Shown piece by piece: positions 44,122 through 53,041 of a stretch of DNA of 64,000 nt. The notes under the pieces are model-generated. The model did no database searches, had not been told where the DNA came from, and saw nothing but the letters and a program-made list of their open reading frames with translations. This DNA is from Actinomycetota bacterium. Lineage in GTDB: Bacteria > Actinomycetota > Geothermincolia > Geothermincolales > RBG-13-55-18. Location of the stretch: contig JACIXC010000002.1 in NCBI GenBank assembly GCA_014360655.1, forward strand, positions 124,001 to 188,000, given 5' to 3'. The position numbers and the translations under genes were made by a program. Numbering within the stretch: position 1 is the first letter of the stretch; each line of letters opens with the position of its first letter.

Positions 44122-44709
44122 ATGTGCGCGCAATCGTTGCTCTTGGACAGCTGCTGCGGACCGTGTGCCCTGGTCGCTCAACGCGCCCTGGACCTCGCGG
44201 TGCCGGATACCCGCTACCTGTTCTACAACCCCAACGTGCACCCCTTCCGGGAATACAGGCGAAGGCTGGAGAGCTTCGAGGAGCTCATGAACAGGACGGG
44301 AAGCGAGTTCACCGTCCTGGCCTACGAGCCGGAGGATTGGGTGAGGGCGGTGGCCTTCCGCGAGGAAAGCCGCTGTGAGCTTTGTTACCGCCTGCGCCTG
44401 CGCCGGGCGGCCGACTTCGCCACGGAGCATGACATCCCATCCTTCACCACCACCCTGTTCGCCAGCCCCTTCCAGGACCACGGGCTCCTCCGCCTGCTGG
44501 GAGAGTCGGTGGCGCGCAGCCGTGGCCTGCATTTCGTTGTATGGGACGGACGCGCCGCATACCGCGAAACCCTTGCCGAGGCGCGGGAGCTCGGCATGTA
44601 CACCCAGCCCTACTGCGGCTGCCTTTTCAGCGAGAGAGAGCGTTACGACCGTGCCTTCCGGGAGAGGATGCGCGCCAGGGGCGTTTACCCGCATGAAGGG
44701 GAGGGTTGA
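44122..44709 (+). CDS. queH: epoxyqueuosine reductase QueH
   Basis: A 195-residue QueH (DUF208), which reduces epoxyqueuosine to queuosine in tRNA and replaces QueG in many bacteria. Cys clusters are in place: LLLDSCCGPCALV (Cys 11, 12, 15), SRCELCYRLRL, and YCGCLFSERERYD. These bind an iron-sulfur cluster and the second metal site. ATG 44122 gives the usual family length; an open frame to 43996 lacks similarity. GGGAGGG lies 14 bases upstream, rather far. It stands directly before queA and tgt. Confidence 0.9.
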   Translation: MCAQSLLLDSCCGPCALVAQRALDLAVPDTRYLFYNPNVHPFREYRRRLESFEELMNRTGSEFTVLAYEPEDWVRAVAFREESRCELCYRLRLRRAADFATEHDIPSFTTTLFASPFQDHGLLRLLGESVARSRGLHFVVWDGRAAYRETLAEARELGMYTQPYCGCLFSERERYDRAFRERMRARGVYPHEGEG

Positions 44710-44800
44710 GAGCGGTGGCCCGTGCCCCCTGGTGGAGGCGTCTTGCTCGCGAGGAAGGCGGCACGGCCTCGCCCCGCAAGGCACTCGCGGAGGCGACCGC

Positions 44801-45853
44801 ATGAAGCGGGAGCTCTTCGCGTACGAACTCCCCGCCGGGCTCATCGCCCAGCGTCCCCTGGAGCGGAGGGAGGACTCACGTATCCTGGTGGTCGACTGCG
44901 AGACCGGGGCCATGGAACACCGCCTCTTCCGGGACCTGCCGTCGCTGCTCGAGGAAGGCGACTGCGCCGTCTTCAACTCCAGCCGCGTGAGAAAGGCGCG
45001 CCTGCGCGGGAGCAGGCAGGGAGGCGGTGGGGCGGAACTGCTCCTTCTGCAGCCCCTGGGAGACGGGTGCTGGCAGGCCCTTGCACGTCCCGCGAGGCGC
45101 CTGCGCGTGGGGACCACCATCACGTTCGCCGACGGCAAGCTGGTGGGAAGGGTGGTGGAAAAGGGGGAGCGGGGCATGCTGCGGGTGGCGATGGAAGCGG
45201 CGGATGGAGGCAGCGTGGAGGAATGGCTGGAGAGGGTCGGCGAGGTGCCGCTGCCGCCCTATATCAAGGAGAGGCTGGAGGACCAGGAGAGGTACCAGAC
45301 GGTGTACGCGCGCGCGCTCGGTTCGGCGGCAGCGCCCACCGCCGGGCTCCACTTCGACCATGGCGTATTGAGGGAGCTGGAGGTCAGGGGAGTTCGCCTG
45401 GCCTTCCTGGAGCTGCACGTGGGACTGGACACCTTCCGTCCCATCGAGGAGGAGGAGGTGGAGCGTCACCGCATACATACTGAAGAGATCGACGTGGGCG
45501 AGGAGTTGTGCGAACGGGTGGCGGAGACCCGCAGGGAAGGACGGAGGGTGCTGGCCGTGGGAACCACGGTGGTCCGTGCCCTGGAGAGCGCGGCGCGCGG
45601 CGGCGAACTGCGTCCCTTCAAGGGCCCGACCGATCTCTACATCTACCCCGGTTTCCGTTTCCGTGTGGTGGACCACCTGCTCACCAACTTCCACCTCCCG
45701 TACTCCAGCCTCCTGGTGATGGTCTGCGCCTTCGCCGGCAGGGATCTGGTCATGGAGGCCTACCGCAGGGCGGTGGAGGCGGAGTATCGTTTCCTGAGCT
45801 TCGGAGATGCCTGCCTCTTCCGCTACCCACACGGCTGGCGACCCCCGGACTGA
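44801..45853 (+). CDS. queA: S-adenosylmethionine:tRNA ribosyltransferase-isomerase
   Basis: A 350-residue QueA, which moves the ribosyl part of SAM to preQ1 in tRNA to form epoxyqueuosine. It shows FAYELPAGLIAQRPLERRED, NSSRVRKARLRG (usual N-x-T/S-R-V), RYQTVYARALGSAAAPTAGLHF with the PTAGLHF signature, and NFHLPYSSLLVMVCAFAG. ATG 44801 has GGAGG 8 bases upstream; the longer open frame overlaps queH and is not favoured. Confidence 0.96.
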   Translation: MKRELFAYELPAGLIAQRPLERREDSRILVVDCETGAMEHRLFRDLPSLLEEGDCAVFNSSRVRKARLRGSRQGGGGAELLLLQPLGDGCWQALARPARRLRVGTTITFADGKLVGRVVEKGERGMLRVAMEAADGGSVEEWLERVGEVPLPPYIKERLEDQERYQTVYARALGSAAAPTAGLHFDHGVLRELEVRGVRLAFLELHVGLDTFRPIEEEEVERHRIHTEEIDVGEELCERVAETRREGRRVLAVGTTVVRALESAARGGELRPFKGPTDLYIYPGFRFRVVDHLLTNFHLPYSSLLVMVCAFAGRDLVMEAYRRAVEAEYRFLSFGDACLFRYPHGWRPPD

Positions 45854-46099
45854 CGTGGTCGCGCGGGGAAGGGGGACGGCGGCGCGCTTCCTGGACTTGG
45901 GATCGAAGGGTGCGGAGGGAAAGGTCGGCGGACCGCGCCCGTGAGGCGGTCGCGCAGGTGCACGCCAGAGTTTCGGCGGGCGGGGGTGAAACGGCGCCAT
46001 GGTTGCGGTGGACGGCCCTGGTGGGCGGAGGAGGCGAGATGCGAAGAAGGGGAGATAAGCAAGCGAGACAGGGGGAAGAACGAGAAGAGCGGAGATAAC
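45854..46099. other. gap between queA and tgt
   Basis: No gene recognised. The GC-rich first part gives way at about 46040 to purine-rich DNA that becomes almost pure purine from 46100 (separate entry). A 272-codon minus-strand open frame crosses it, but it is Ser/Leu/Phe low complexity antisense to the purine tract. Confidence 0.5.
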
Positions 46100-46203
46100 G
46101 GGAAGGAAGAGAAGGGGAAGAGAAGGGGAAGAGGAAAAGGAAAAGAAAAGGAAGAGAAAAAGGAAAAATAAGGAAAGGAAAAGGAAGAGAAAGAGAAAAG
46201 GGA
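46100..46203 (+). repeat. polypurine tract upstream of tgt
   Basis: From 46101 to the base before the tgt ATG at 46204 there are 103 bases with a single pyrimidine (T at 46169). The sequence is a run of AAGGGGAAG, GGAAAAGG, AAAAGGAAG style words with no fixed period. The strand bias means the template strand is almost pure pyrimidine. It contains many overlapping Shine-Dalgarno-like words. Confidence 0.9.
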
Positions 46204-47319
46204 ATGAGGTTCGAGATAATCCGCCGGGACGGCGGCACCGCGGCCAGGGTAGGCCGCATGATGACCGCGCACGGCGAGGTGGTGACGCCCGCCTTCCTCC
46301 CCGTGGGCACCAGGGGCACGGTCAAGGCCATGGCGCCCTGGGAGCTCGCGCAGATCGGCTTCGACATGGTCCTTGCCAACACCTACCATCTCTTCCTTCG
46401 TCCCGGGGTGGAGACCATAGAGAAGGCTGGCGGGCTCCACCGCTTCATGGGCTGGGACGGGCCCGTTCTGACCGACAGCGGGGGCTTCCAGGTCTTTTCC
46501 CTCTCGACGGCCGCGCGCGTGGAGGAGGGCGGCGTGCGCTTCCGTTCCGTCTACGACGGCAGCGAACATCTCCTCACGCCGCAGGCCGTGGTGCGTATCC
46601 AGGAGAGACTGGGTTCCGACGTGGCCATGGTGCTCGACCACTGCGTGGCCTACCCGGCTTCGCGGGATGAGGTCAGGGAATCCGTGGAGACGACGTTACG
46701 CTGGGCGGAGGCCTCGCTCGCGGCCCGCAGGAGCGACGTGCAGGCCCTCTTCGGCATCGTCCAGGGCGGCGCCTACGAGGACCTGCGCGAGTTGAGCGCG
46801 CGCCTCACGGCGGGCATGGATTTCCCGGGTTACGGCATCGGTGGGCTCTCCGTGGGCGAGCCGCGCGAGACCATGCTCCGTTGCCTGGAGGTACAGGCGC
46901 GCGTGCTTCCCGAGGACAGGCCCCGCCACCTGCTGGGCATCTGCGACCCCGAGGGGATGCTGCGCGCGATCGCCCTGGGGATCGACCTCTTCGACTGCGT
47001 GCTCCCCACCCGCATGGCGCGCACCGGGGTGGCGCTCACCAGGCAGGGGAGGATGAACCTGCGCAACGCGCGCTACCGTGACGACATGAGGCCGCTCGAG
47101 GAGGGCTGCACCTGCCCGGCCTGCGAGCGCTTCACGCGCTCGTACATACGCCACCTCCACGGCACGGGGGAGATCCTCGCCCACCGCCTTCTCACCTGGC
47201 ACAACCTGCTCTTCATGCAGCGCCTCATGCTCGATTGCAGAGCCGCGATAGAGGCTGGTAGAATGTTGGAGTTAATCCGGGAATGGCAGGGCTGGGACGG
47301 GAGGAACCCGGGCGCATGA
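46204..47319 (+). CDS. tgt: tRNA-guanine transglycosylase
   Basis: A 371-residue Tgt, which exchanges G34 for preQ1 in tRNAs with GUN anticodons. It shows NTYHLFLRPG, LTDSGGFQVFSL with the Asp of the active site, GIGGLSVGEP, and FDCVLPTRMARTG with the nucleophile Asp. The zinc site is CTCPACERF plus a later His. ATG 46204 comes straight after the polypurine tract, which provides AAAAGGGA. Together with queH and queA it forms a queuosine group; queCDEF are not in the window. Confidence 0.97.
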   Translation: MRFEIIRRDGGTAARVGRMMTAHGEVVTPAFLPVGTRGTVKAMAPWELAQIGFDMVLANTYHLFLRPGVETIEKAGGLHRFMGWDGPVLTDSGGFQVFSLSTAARVEEGGVRFRSVYDGSEHLLTPQAVVRIQERLGSDVAMVLDHCVAYPASRDEVRESVETTLRWAEASLAARRSDVQALFGIVQGGAYEDLRELSARLTAGMDFPGYGIGGLSVGEPRETMLRCLEVQARVLPEDRPRHLLGICDPEGMLRAIALGIDLFDCVLPTRMARTGVALTRQGRMNLRNARYRDDMRPLEEGCTCPACERFTRSYIRHLHGTGEILAHRLLTWHNLLFMQRLMLDCRAAIEAGRMLELIREWQGWDGRNPGA

Positions 47320-47359
47320 AGGTGATGTTGTATGGTAATTACTGGGAAGGATGGTTGAG

Positions 47360-47746
47360 ATGAACATCCACGCTGCGTACATACCCCTGTTGGCGGCGGC
47401 GAGCGACAGCTACATGTCAATAATACTCATCGTCGGCCTCATCGTCATTTTCTACTTCATGCTCATCCGCCCACAGCAGAAGCGCATGCGCCAGCAGATG
47501 GAACTGATGAACAACCTGCGGGCGGGGGACGACGTCATGACCTCGTCCGGGATCTACGGCGTGATAACCGAGGTCGAGGAGGATACCGTCCTCCTGGAGG
47601 TTGCGGAGGACGTGGAGATCCGCGTGGCCAAGAGCGCCATCGCCAGGGTCTTTTCCGCGAAGGAGGAGCCGGAAGAGGAGGAGCCCGAGGAAGAGACGGT
47701 CGAGGAGGAGGAGGCTCCGGAGGGCTCCCCGGAGGAAAGCGAGTGA
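47360..47746 (+). CDS. yajC: Sec translocon accessory protein YajC
   Basis: A 128-residue YajC. One membrane helix (about 17-38, IILIVGLIVIFYFMLIRPQ) ends in the family motif RPQQKR. The LRAGDDVMTSSGIYGVITEV block follows. The last 30 residues are nearly all Glu. It works with SecDF in protein export. ATG 47360 has GGGAAGG 9 bases upstream; ATG 47351 is possible but directly abuts that site. Confidence 0.94.
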   Translation: MNIHAAYIPLLAAASDSYMSIILIVGLIVIFYFMLIRPQQKRMRQQMELMNNLRAGDDVMTSSGIYGVITEVEEDTVLLEVAEDVEIRVAKSAIARVFSAKEEPEEEEPEEETVEEEEAPEGSPEESE

Positions 47747-47778
47747 CCTCACCCGTCCGAGAAGTTCCCCGAAGCGTG

Positions 47779-47806
47779 AAGGCGGCGTCGCATGCGCGGC
47801 CTTTTT
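47779..47806 (+). terminator. possible terminator after yajC
   Basis: AAGGC (47779-47783) and GCG (47785-47787) pair with CGC (47795-47797) and GCCTT (47799-47803), with one internal G-G mismatch. The stem runs into five Ts (47802-47806). The stability is moderate. If it works, secDF would be less expressed from the yajC promoter. Confidence 0.4.
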
Positions 47807-47927
47807 GCCGGAGGGCGGGGAAGAGGCCCTTCCATCGCTCCCCGGCGCATGCGGCACATGGCGCGGGGCGTTTCCGCGGAGCGTTCGATCCCCCTGCATA
47901 GGGAATTTAAGGGCAGGACACGAGAGG

Positions 47928-47947
47928 AGGCGGCCAGTAAGCCGCCT
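47928..47947 (+). promoter_or_regulatory. hairpin just before the secD ribosome site
   Basis: AGGCGGC (47928-47934), loop CAGTAA, GCCGCCT (47941-47947): a 7-pair stem that ends 3 bases before the GGAGGTG ribosome site at 47951. It could influence secD translation or mRNA processing. No function is known. Confidence 0.45.
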
Positions 47948-47961
47948 GCAGGAGGTGAAAG

Positions 47962-49347
47962 GTGAAAAGGGGCAGGTCCCTGGGCATGCTGGCCGTGGTG
48001 GTCGCCATCCTTCTGGGCATGTACATACCCATACTTGTGGGCGGGTACAGCCCCCGCCTGGGTCTGGACCTGCAGGGAGGCATAAGCGTCACCCTGCAGG
48101 CGCTGGGAGATGCCACGGCGGAGAAGATGGAGAAAGCCGCCGACATCGTGCGCCGCCGCGTCAACGCCCTGGGACTGACGGAGCCCGTGGTGGCCGCGCA
48201 GGGCGAGAACCGCGTGCTGGTGCAGATCCCCGGCGAGCAGGACCCCGAGCGGGTGCTGAAGATCATCGGCAGCACGGCGCAACTGCAGTTCCGGGAGGTG
48301 CTGGAGGTAATATATCCCGAAAGCGAGAATTACGAGCAGACGCAGGTGACGGCCATAAACCCCGAGGACCTCGAGACCTACCAGGCCCTGAAAGACCAGG
48401 AGATCGTGCTGCAAAAGGAGGAGAAGGACAGGGTACTCAAGGTGAGGATGGGGCCCACGCGGCTGACCGGCGACATCATCAAGACGGCGGACCCGGCGGT
48501 GGACCAGGAAAAAGGCGGCTTCAAGATCGTTTTCGAGCTCACCGACGAGGCCGCGCCGCAGTTCGCCTCCCTGACCAGGGAACTCCTCAACAAGCAGCTG
48601 GCCATAGTCCTCGATTACCGCATCGAGTCCTTCCCCACCGTGCAGTCGGAGATAAGCGGGGGACGAGGGGAGATCACCGGTGATTTCACGCGCGAGGAGG
48701 CGCGGGACCTGGCGCTGGTGCTGAGGATGGGGGCGCTCCCGGTGGAGTTCGAGCCCGACCCCCTGGTGGAGAACATCAGCGCCACGCTGGGAAGGGATTC
48801 ACTGCGGCAGGGGCTCATCGCCGGGCTGGTAGGGCTGATTCTGGTGGCCATCTTCATGCTCGCCGTTTACAGGATGCTGGGGATAGTGACCTGCGCTTCC
48901 CTGGGCATCTTCGGACTGCTCATGTTCGGCATCGTGGTCCTCCTGGGGCGCTTCGTCAACTGGTCCCTTACCCTGGCCGGCATCGCCGGCATCGTGGTCT
49001 CGGTGGGCATCTCCGCGGACTCCAGCGTGGTCTTCTTCGAGCGCCTCAAGGAGGAGGTGAGAGAGGGCAAGGCGGTCCGCTCCTCGGTGGAGCGCTCCTA
49101 CCGCTCGGCCTTCCGCACCATCATAGCCGCGGACGCGGCCACCTTCATCACCGCCCTCATACTCTGGATACTGGCCATGGGCGCGGTGAAGGGTTTCGCC
49201 TTCACCCTGGGCATCGCCACCATCCTGGACGTCTTCATATCCTACTTCTTCACCCGCAACGCGGTGTCCCTCCTCTCCGGCCTCAAGGTTTACAACCGCC
49301 CGCGCATGGTGGGGGTGGGGCGCGAGGTCGCGGGGGGTGAGGCCTGA
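47962..49347 (+). CDS. secD: protein translocase subunit SecD
   Basis: A 461-residue SecD. The first membrane segment (about 8-30) is followed by LGLDLQGGISVTLQA, the periplasmic P1 domain with RRVNALGLTEPVV and QIPGEQDPERV, and then the six-helix RND part with motif D4 NISATLGRDSLRQGLIAG (about 272-289) and GIVVSVGISADSSVVFFERLKEE. GTG 47962 has AGGAGGTGAAAG upstream. The stop overlaps the secF ATG (TGATG). Confidence 0.96.
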   Translation: MKRGRSLGMLAVVVAILLGMYIPILVGGYSPRLGLDLQGGISVTLQALGDATAEKMEKAADIVRRRVNALGLTEPVVAAQGENRVLVQIPGEQDPERVLKIIGSTAQLQFREVLEVIYPESENYEQTQVTAINPEDLETYQALKDQEIVLQKEEKDRVLKVRMGPTRLTGDIIKTADPAVDQEKGGFKIVFELTDEAAPQFASLTRELLNKQLAIVLDYRIESFPTVQSEISGGRGEITGDFTREEARDLALVLRMGALPVEFEPDPLVENISATLGRDSLRQGLIAGLVGLILVAIFMLAVYRMLGIVTCASLGIFGLLMFGIVVLLGRFVNWSLTLAGIAGIVVSVGISADSSVVFFERLKEEVREGKAVRSSVERSYRSAFRTIIAADAATFITALILWILAMGAVKGFAFTLGIATILDVFISYFFTRNAVSLLSGLKVYNRPRMVGVGREVAGGEA

Positions 49348-50618
49348 TGTACGTGAGGGGCAGAGAGGTAAAGTACAACCTGGTCGGCGGCAAGCCCCTT
49401 TCCCCGCCCAACGTCTACTGGTTCGCCTTTTCCGCCCTGCTTCTCGCGGCCTCGGTGGCGGCGCTGGCTGTCATGGGGCTCAACCTGGGGATCGAGTTCA
49501 GGGGCGGTTACCTGGTGAAGATGGACCTGGAGCGCCCCGCCGACGTGGGAGAGGTGCGGTCCATCCTCGGCGATTACGCGGCACAGGGTCTCGACAAGGC
49601 CATCGTGCAGGTATCGGGCGACGGCATGACCCTCACCCTGCGCATGCCCTACATAGAGGAAACACAGACACGCAAGGAGACCATAGAGGCGGTCGAGGGA
49701 CGCTTGCGGGATAGGTACGGGATCGCGGAGATCCTGCAGGAGGAACAGGTAGGCTCCGAGTGGGGACGGGAGGTGAGCAGCAAGGCGCTCATTGCGCTGG
49801 GCGTCTTCCTGGTGGTGATCCTCATCTACATAACCCTGCGCCTGGAGTTCAAGATGGCGGTGACGGCCATCGCCGCCCTCATCCACGACACCATCATAAC
49901 CGTGGGCATCTACGCCCTCACGCGGCGGCAGGTCACGCCGGTGACGGTGATCGCCTTCCTGACCATACTGGGCTATTCGCTTTACGACACCATAGTGGTC
50001 TTCGACCGCGTGGAGGAGAACACCAACCTCATGGCGCGCGCCGGCAGGATATCCTTTTCCGGCATCGTGAACGAGAGCGTAAACCAGACCCTCATGCGTT
50101 CCATCGGCACCACCCTGACGACCCTCCTGCCAATAATTACCATCCTCGTCTTCGGGGGTGAGACGCTCAAGGACTTCGCCTTCGCGCTCTTCCTGGGGGT
50201 GCTCCTGGGAGGCTATTCCTCCATCTTCATCGCCTCGCCGCTGCTGGCCATGTGGAAGGAGAGGGAGCCGCGCTACGCGGCGGTGCGCGAGAGGGTGGGG
50301 GCGCGGGGGGCCCGCGAGGCCATACTGGTGAGCAAGGCCAGGGCCGCGGGGGCGGGAAAAGCCGCCCCCGAGGGAGCGGAGGAAGTCGTGGAAGAGGCGG
50401 CCGCGAGGGGCGAGAGATCGGGCGGCAAGACGGCTGCGGCGGAAACGCCCGGAGGGCTGGAGGCCGCCGCCGAACCCCCGGCTGCCAAACCCACCCCCGC
50501 CAGACCGCGGGCCGCCGGCAAACCCTCCGCCGGCAGGCCATCAGCAGCGCAGCAGCGCAAGAAGGCCACCACCAAGGGGCCGGGAGGCGGCAGGAAAAAG
50601 AAGAAGAAAAAGCGCTGA
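49347..50618 (+). CDS. secF: protein translocase subunit SecF with basic C-terminal tail
   Basis: A 423-residue SecF. The membrane domain (about 1-310) has NLGIEFRGGYLVKM, LITLRLEFKMAVTAIAALI-like YITLRLEFKMAVTAIAAL, GYSLYDTIVVFDRVEEN and VNQTLMRSIGTTLTTLLP, all typical. It is extended by about 105 residues rich in Ala, Pro, Gly and Lys that end GPGGGRKKKKKKR. This tail is cytoplasmic by prediction. The usual next genes apt/recJ are missing; rel follows after 193 bases. Confidence 0.95.
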   Translation: MYVRGREVKYNLVGGKPLSPPNVYWFAFSALLLAASVAALAVMGLNLGIEFRGGYLVKMDLERPADVGEVRSILGDYAAQGLDKAIVQVSGDGMTLTLRMPYIEETQTRKETIEAVEGRLRDRYGIAEILQEEQVGSEWGREVSSKALIALGVFLVVILIYITLRLEFKMAVTAIAALIHDTIITVGIYALTRRQVTPVTVIAFLTILGYSLYDTIVVFDRVEENTNLMARAGRISFSGIVNESVNQTLMRSIGTTLTTLLPIITILVFGGETLKDFAFALFLGVLLGGYSSIFIASPLLAMWKEREPRYAAVRERVGARGAREAILVSKARAAGAGKAAPEGAEEVVEEAAARGERSGGKTAAAETPGGLEAAAEPPAAKPTPARPRAAGKPSAGRPSAAQQRKKATTKGPGGGRKKKKKKR

Positions 50619-50811
50619 CGCCAGGACGCCTGCTGCGACGAAGGCTCCCGACGCCCGCAGAAGCATGCGGGAGGGCGACTACCGTGCGGAAGACGGGGCT
50701 GCGCCTTCCTACATCAGCCGGAAAGACCCCTGCAGCGGCTTTTCAGTGGCCTTGCCATTGTGGCACTATCAGGATAGGAGGAACGCGCGAGGAAAAGGGA
50801 GGTAGGAAGGC

Positions 50812-52977
50812 TTGTCGCAGTCCGTGGAATCCCTCATCCAGAAGGTGAGATCCTACAACGGCAAGGGGGATGTAAAGCTCATCCGGGAAGCCTACGAGTT
50901 CGCCCGCGAGCATCACGGCGACCAGCTGCGGAAGAGCGGGGAGGAATACATACTGCATCCCCTGGGCGTGGCGCACATACTCGCCGACATGCAGATGGAC
51001 GAGACCACCCTCGCCGCCGCCCTCCTCCACGACGTGGTGGAGGATACCGACATCACGCTGGAGGACGTGAGGAAGAGGTTCGGTCCCGAGGTGGCGGAGA
51101 TCATAGACGGCGTGACCAAGCTGGACCATCTCTCCTTCCGCAGCCGCGAGGAGGAGAAGGCGGAGAATTTCCGCAAGATGTTCGTGGCCATGGCGCGCGA
51201 CATCAGGGTGGTGATCATCAAGCTCGCCGACCGGCTGGACAACATGAAGACCATCGGGCACCTCTCGGAGGAGAAGCAGAGGGAGAAGGCGCGGGAGACG
51301 CTTGAGATCTACGCGCCTCTCGCCCACCGCCTGGGCATCTCGCAGCTCAAGTGGCAGCTGGAAGACCTCGCCTTCGCCACCCTCTACCCGCTGCGCTTCC
51401 AGGAGATCGTGCAGATGGTCAACCAGAGGAGGGGCGAGAGGGAGGAGTACATAAGGCAGGTGGAGAGGGAGCTGCAGGCCCTGCTCAGGCAATCCCACAT
51501 CAAGGCGGAGATCAGCGGCCGCGTGAAGCACTATTACAGCATCTACACGAAGATGAGGGAGCGCGGCAAGCAGTTCGACGAGATCTACGACCTCTTCGCG
51601 GTGCGCATCCTGGTGCACGCCAGGGAGGAGTGCTACACCGTCATGGGCATCGTGCATTCGCTCTGGCAACCCGTGCCCGGTCGCATAAAGGACTATATCG
51701 CCAAGCCGCGTTTCGGCATCTACGAGAGCCTGCACACCACGGTGATGGGGCCACAGGGGAAACCCCTGGAGATACAGATACGCACTTACGACATGCACCG
51801 CAGGGCGGAATACGGCATAGCCGCCCACTGGCGTTACAAGGAGACGCGCCGCACCCAGGAGCGCATAAGGGAGCGGCTGGCGTGGATAAAGCGCATCGTG
51901 GAGTGGCAACATGACCTCTCCGACCCCCAGGAGTTCATGGAATCCCTGAAGATCGACCTCTTCGAGGACGAGGTCTTCGTCTTCACGCCCAAGGGAGACA
52001 TCATCGACCTGCCCAAGGGCTCGACGCCCATCGATTTCGCCTATGCCATCCATACCGAGGTCGGGCACCGCTGCGTGGGGGCAAAGGTGAACGACAGGCT
52101 GGTCCCCCTAGAGTACAACCTGCGCAACGGGGACATGGTCACCATCATCACCTCCAACACCTCACCCGGGCCCTCCAAGGACTGGATAAACATCGTCAAG
52201 ACGGCGCGCGCCAAGACCAAGATACGCCAGTTCTTCTCCAAGGAGAGGCGCCAGGAGGACGCCCAGGAGGGGAGGGAGATGCTCGTCAAGGCCATGCGCA
52301 AGGCCCGCCTTCCCCTGCAGAAGATCCTGGGCACGGACACCCTGGAGGATATCGCGAGGGAAGAATACGGTTTCGTGGGCCTGGACGACCTTTACGCGAG
52401 CATCGGCGCGGGCAAGACCTCCGCCCAGCAGGTGGTCAACCACCTCGTCACGCGGTTGGGACCTCCCGAGGAGGTCACCGAGGCGCCGCCCACGCCGAAG
52501 CGGCGCCGCAAGACCCCCGCCTATACCAAGGGGGTGAAGGTCGAGGGGGTGGAGAACGTCCTGGTGCGCATAGCCCACTGCTGCAACCCCGTCCCCTATG
52601 ACCGCATCGTCGGCTTCGTAACCAGGGGGCGCGGAGTGTCCGTGCACAGGGCGGATTGCCCGAACGCTCGCCACATGAGGGAGCAGGATTACCGCAGCAT
52701 CGAGGTGAGCTGGGACACCAAGCAGCCGACCAGCTTCCAGGTGGAGATCTGCGTGGAGGCCATGGACCGGCCCCGCCTCTTGCGGGACATCACCACGGTC
52801 ATGGGGGAGTACCACGTGAACATCCTCTCTGCGACCATGAACATCAACCGGGAGAACGTGGCGGTCAGCCGCTTCGTCTTCGAGCTCGCCAATATATCCC
52901 ACCTGGAGGATATACTGCGCAACGTGCGCAAGGTCGATTCCGTCTACAACGCCTACCGGGTGGTTCCCGGGAGCTGA
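50812..52977 (+). CDS. rel: bifunctional (p)ppGpp synthetase/hydrolase Rel
   Basis: A 721-residue RelA/SpoT homologue. The hydrolase HD domain has ALLHDVVEDT (His73-Asp74), so hydrolysis is probably intact. The synthetase domain (about 230-340) has RIKDYIAKPRFGIYESLHTTV (usual K-P-x-x-x-Y-x-S-L-H). The TGS domain has VFTPKGDIIDLPKGSTPIDFAYAIHT (about 388-413). A zinc-finger region with HCCNPVP follows, then a C-terminal ACT domain. TTG 50812 follows GGGAGGT. Rel sets the stringent response. In Streptomyces it follows secDF-apt. Confidence 0.96.
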   Translation: MSQSVESLIQKVRSYNGKGDVKLIREAYEFAREHHGDQLRKSGEEYILHPLGVAHILADMQMDETTLAAALLHDVVEDTDITLEDVRKRFGPEVAEIIDGVTKLDHLSFRSREEEKAENFRKMFVAMARDIRVVIIKLADRLDNMKTIGHLSEEKQREKARETLEIYAPLAHRLGISQLKWQLEDLAFATLYPLRFQEIVQMVNQRRGEREEYIRQVERELQALLRQSHIKAEISGRVKHYYSIYTKMRERGKQFDEIYDLFAVRILVHAREECYTVMGIVHSLWQPVPGRIKDYIAKPRFGIYESLHTTVMGPQGKPLEIQIRTYDMHRRAEYGIAAHWRYKETRRTQERIRERLAWIKRIVEWQHDLSDPQEFMESLKIDLFEDEVFVFTPKGDIIDLPKGSTPIDFAYAIHTEVGHRCVGAKVNDRLVPLEYNLRNGDMVTIITSNTSPGPSKDWINIVKTARAKTKIRQFFSKERRQEDAQEGREMLVKAMRKARLPLQKILGTDTLEDIAREEYGFVGLDDLYASIGAGKTSAQQVVNHLVTRLGPPEEVTEAPPTPKRRRKTPAYTKGVKVEGVENVLVRIAHCCNPVPYDRIVGFVTRGRGVSVHRADCPNARHMREQDYRSIEVSWDTKQPTSFQVEICVEAMDRPRLLRDITTVMGEYHVNILSATMNINRENVAVSRFVFELANISHLEDILRNVRKVDSVYNAYRVVPGS

Positions 52978-53041
52978 CGCGGGCGGGGCTCGCGCGGCTA
53001 CGCACAGCGGGAGCCGTCCCCGTGTTTCCGGAGGGTACGGC

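Noticed and set aside
45823-46641. 272-codon minus-strand Ser/Phe/Leu-rich gene
   Set aside because: It is the antisense reading of the polypurine tract and of tgt; no ribosome site and no plausible protein.
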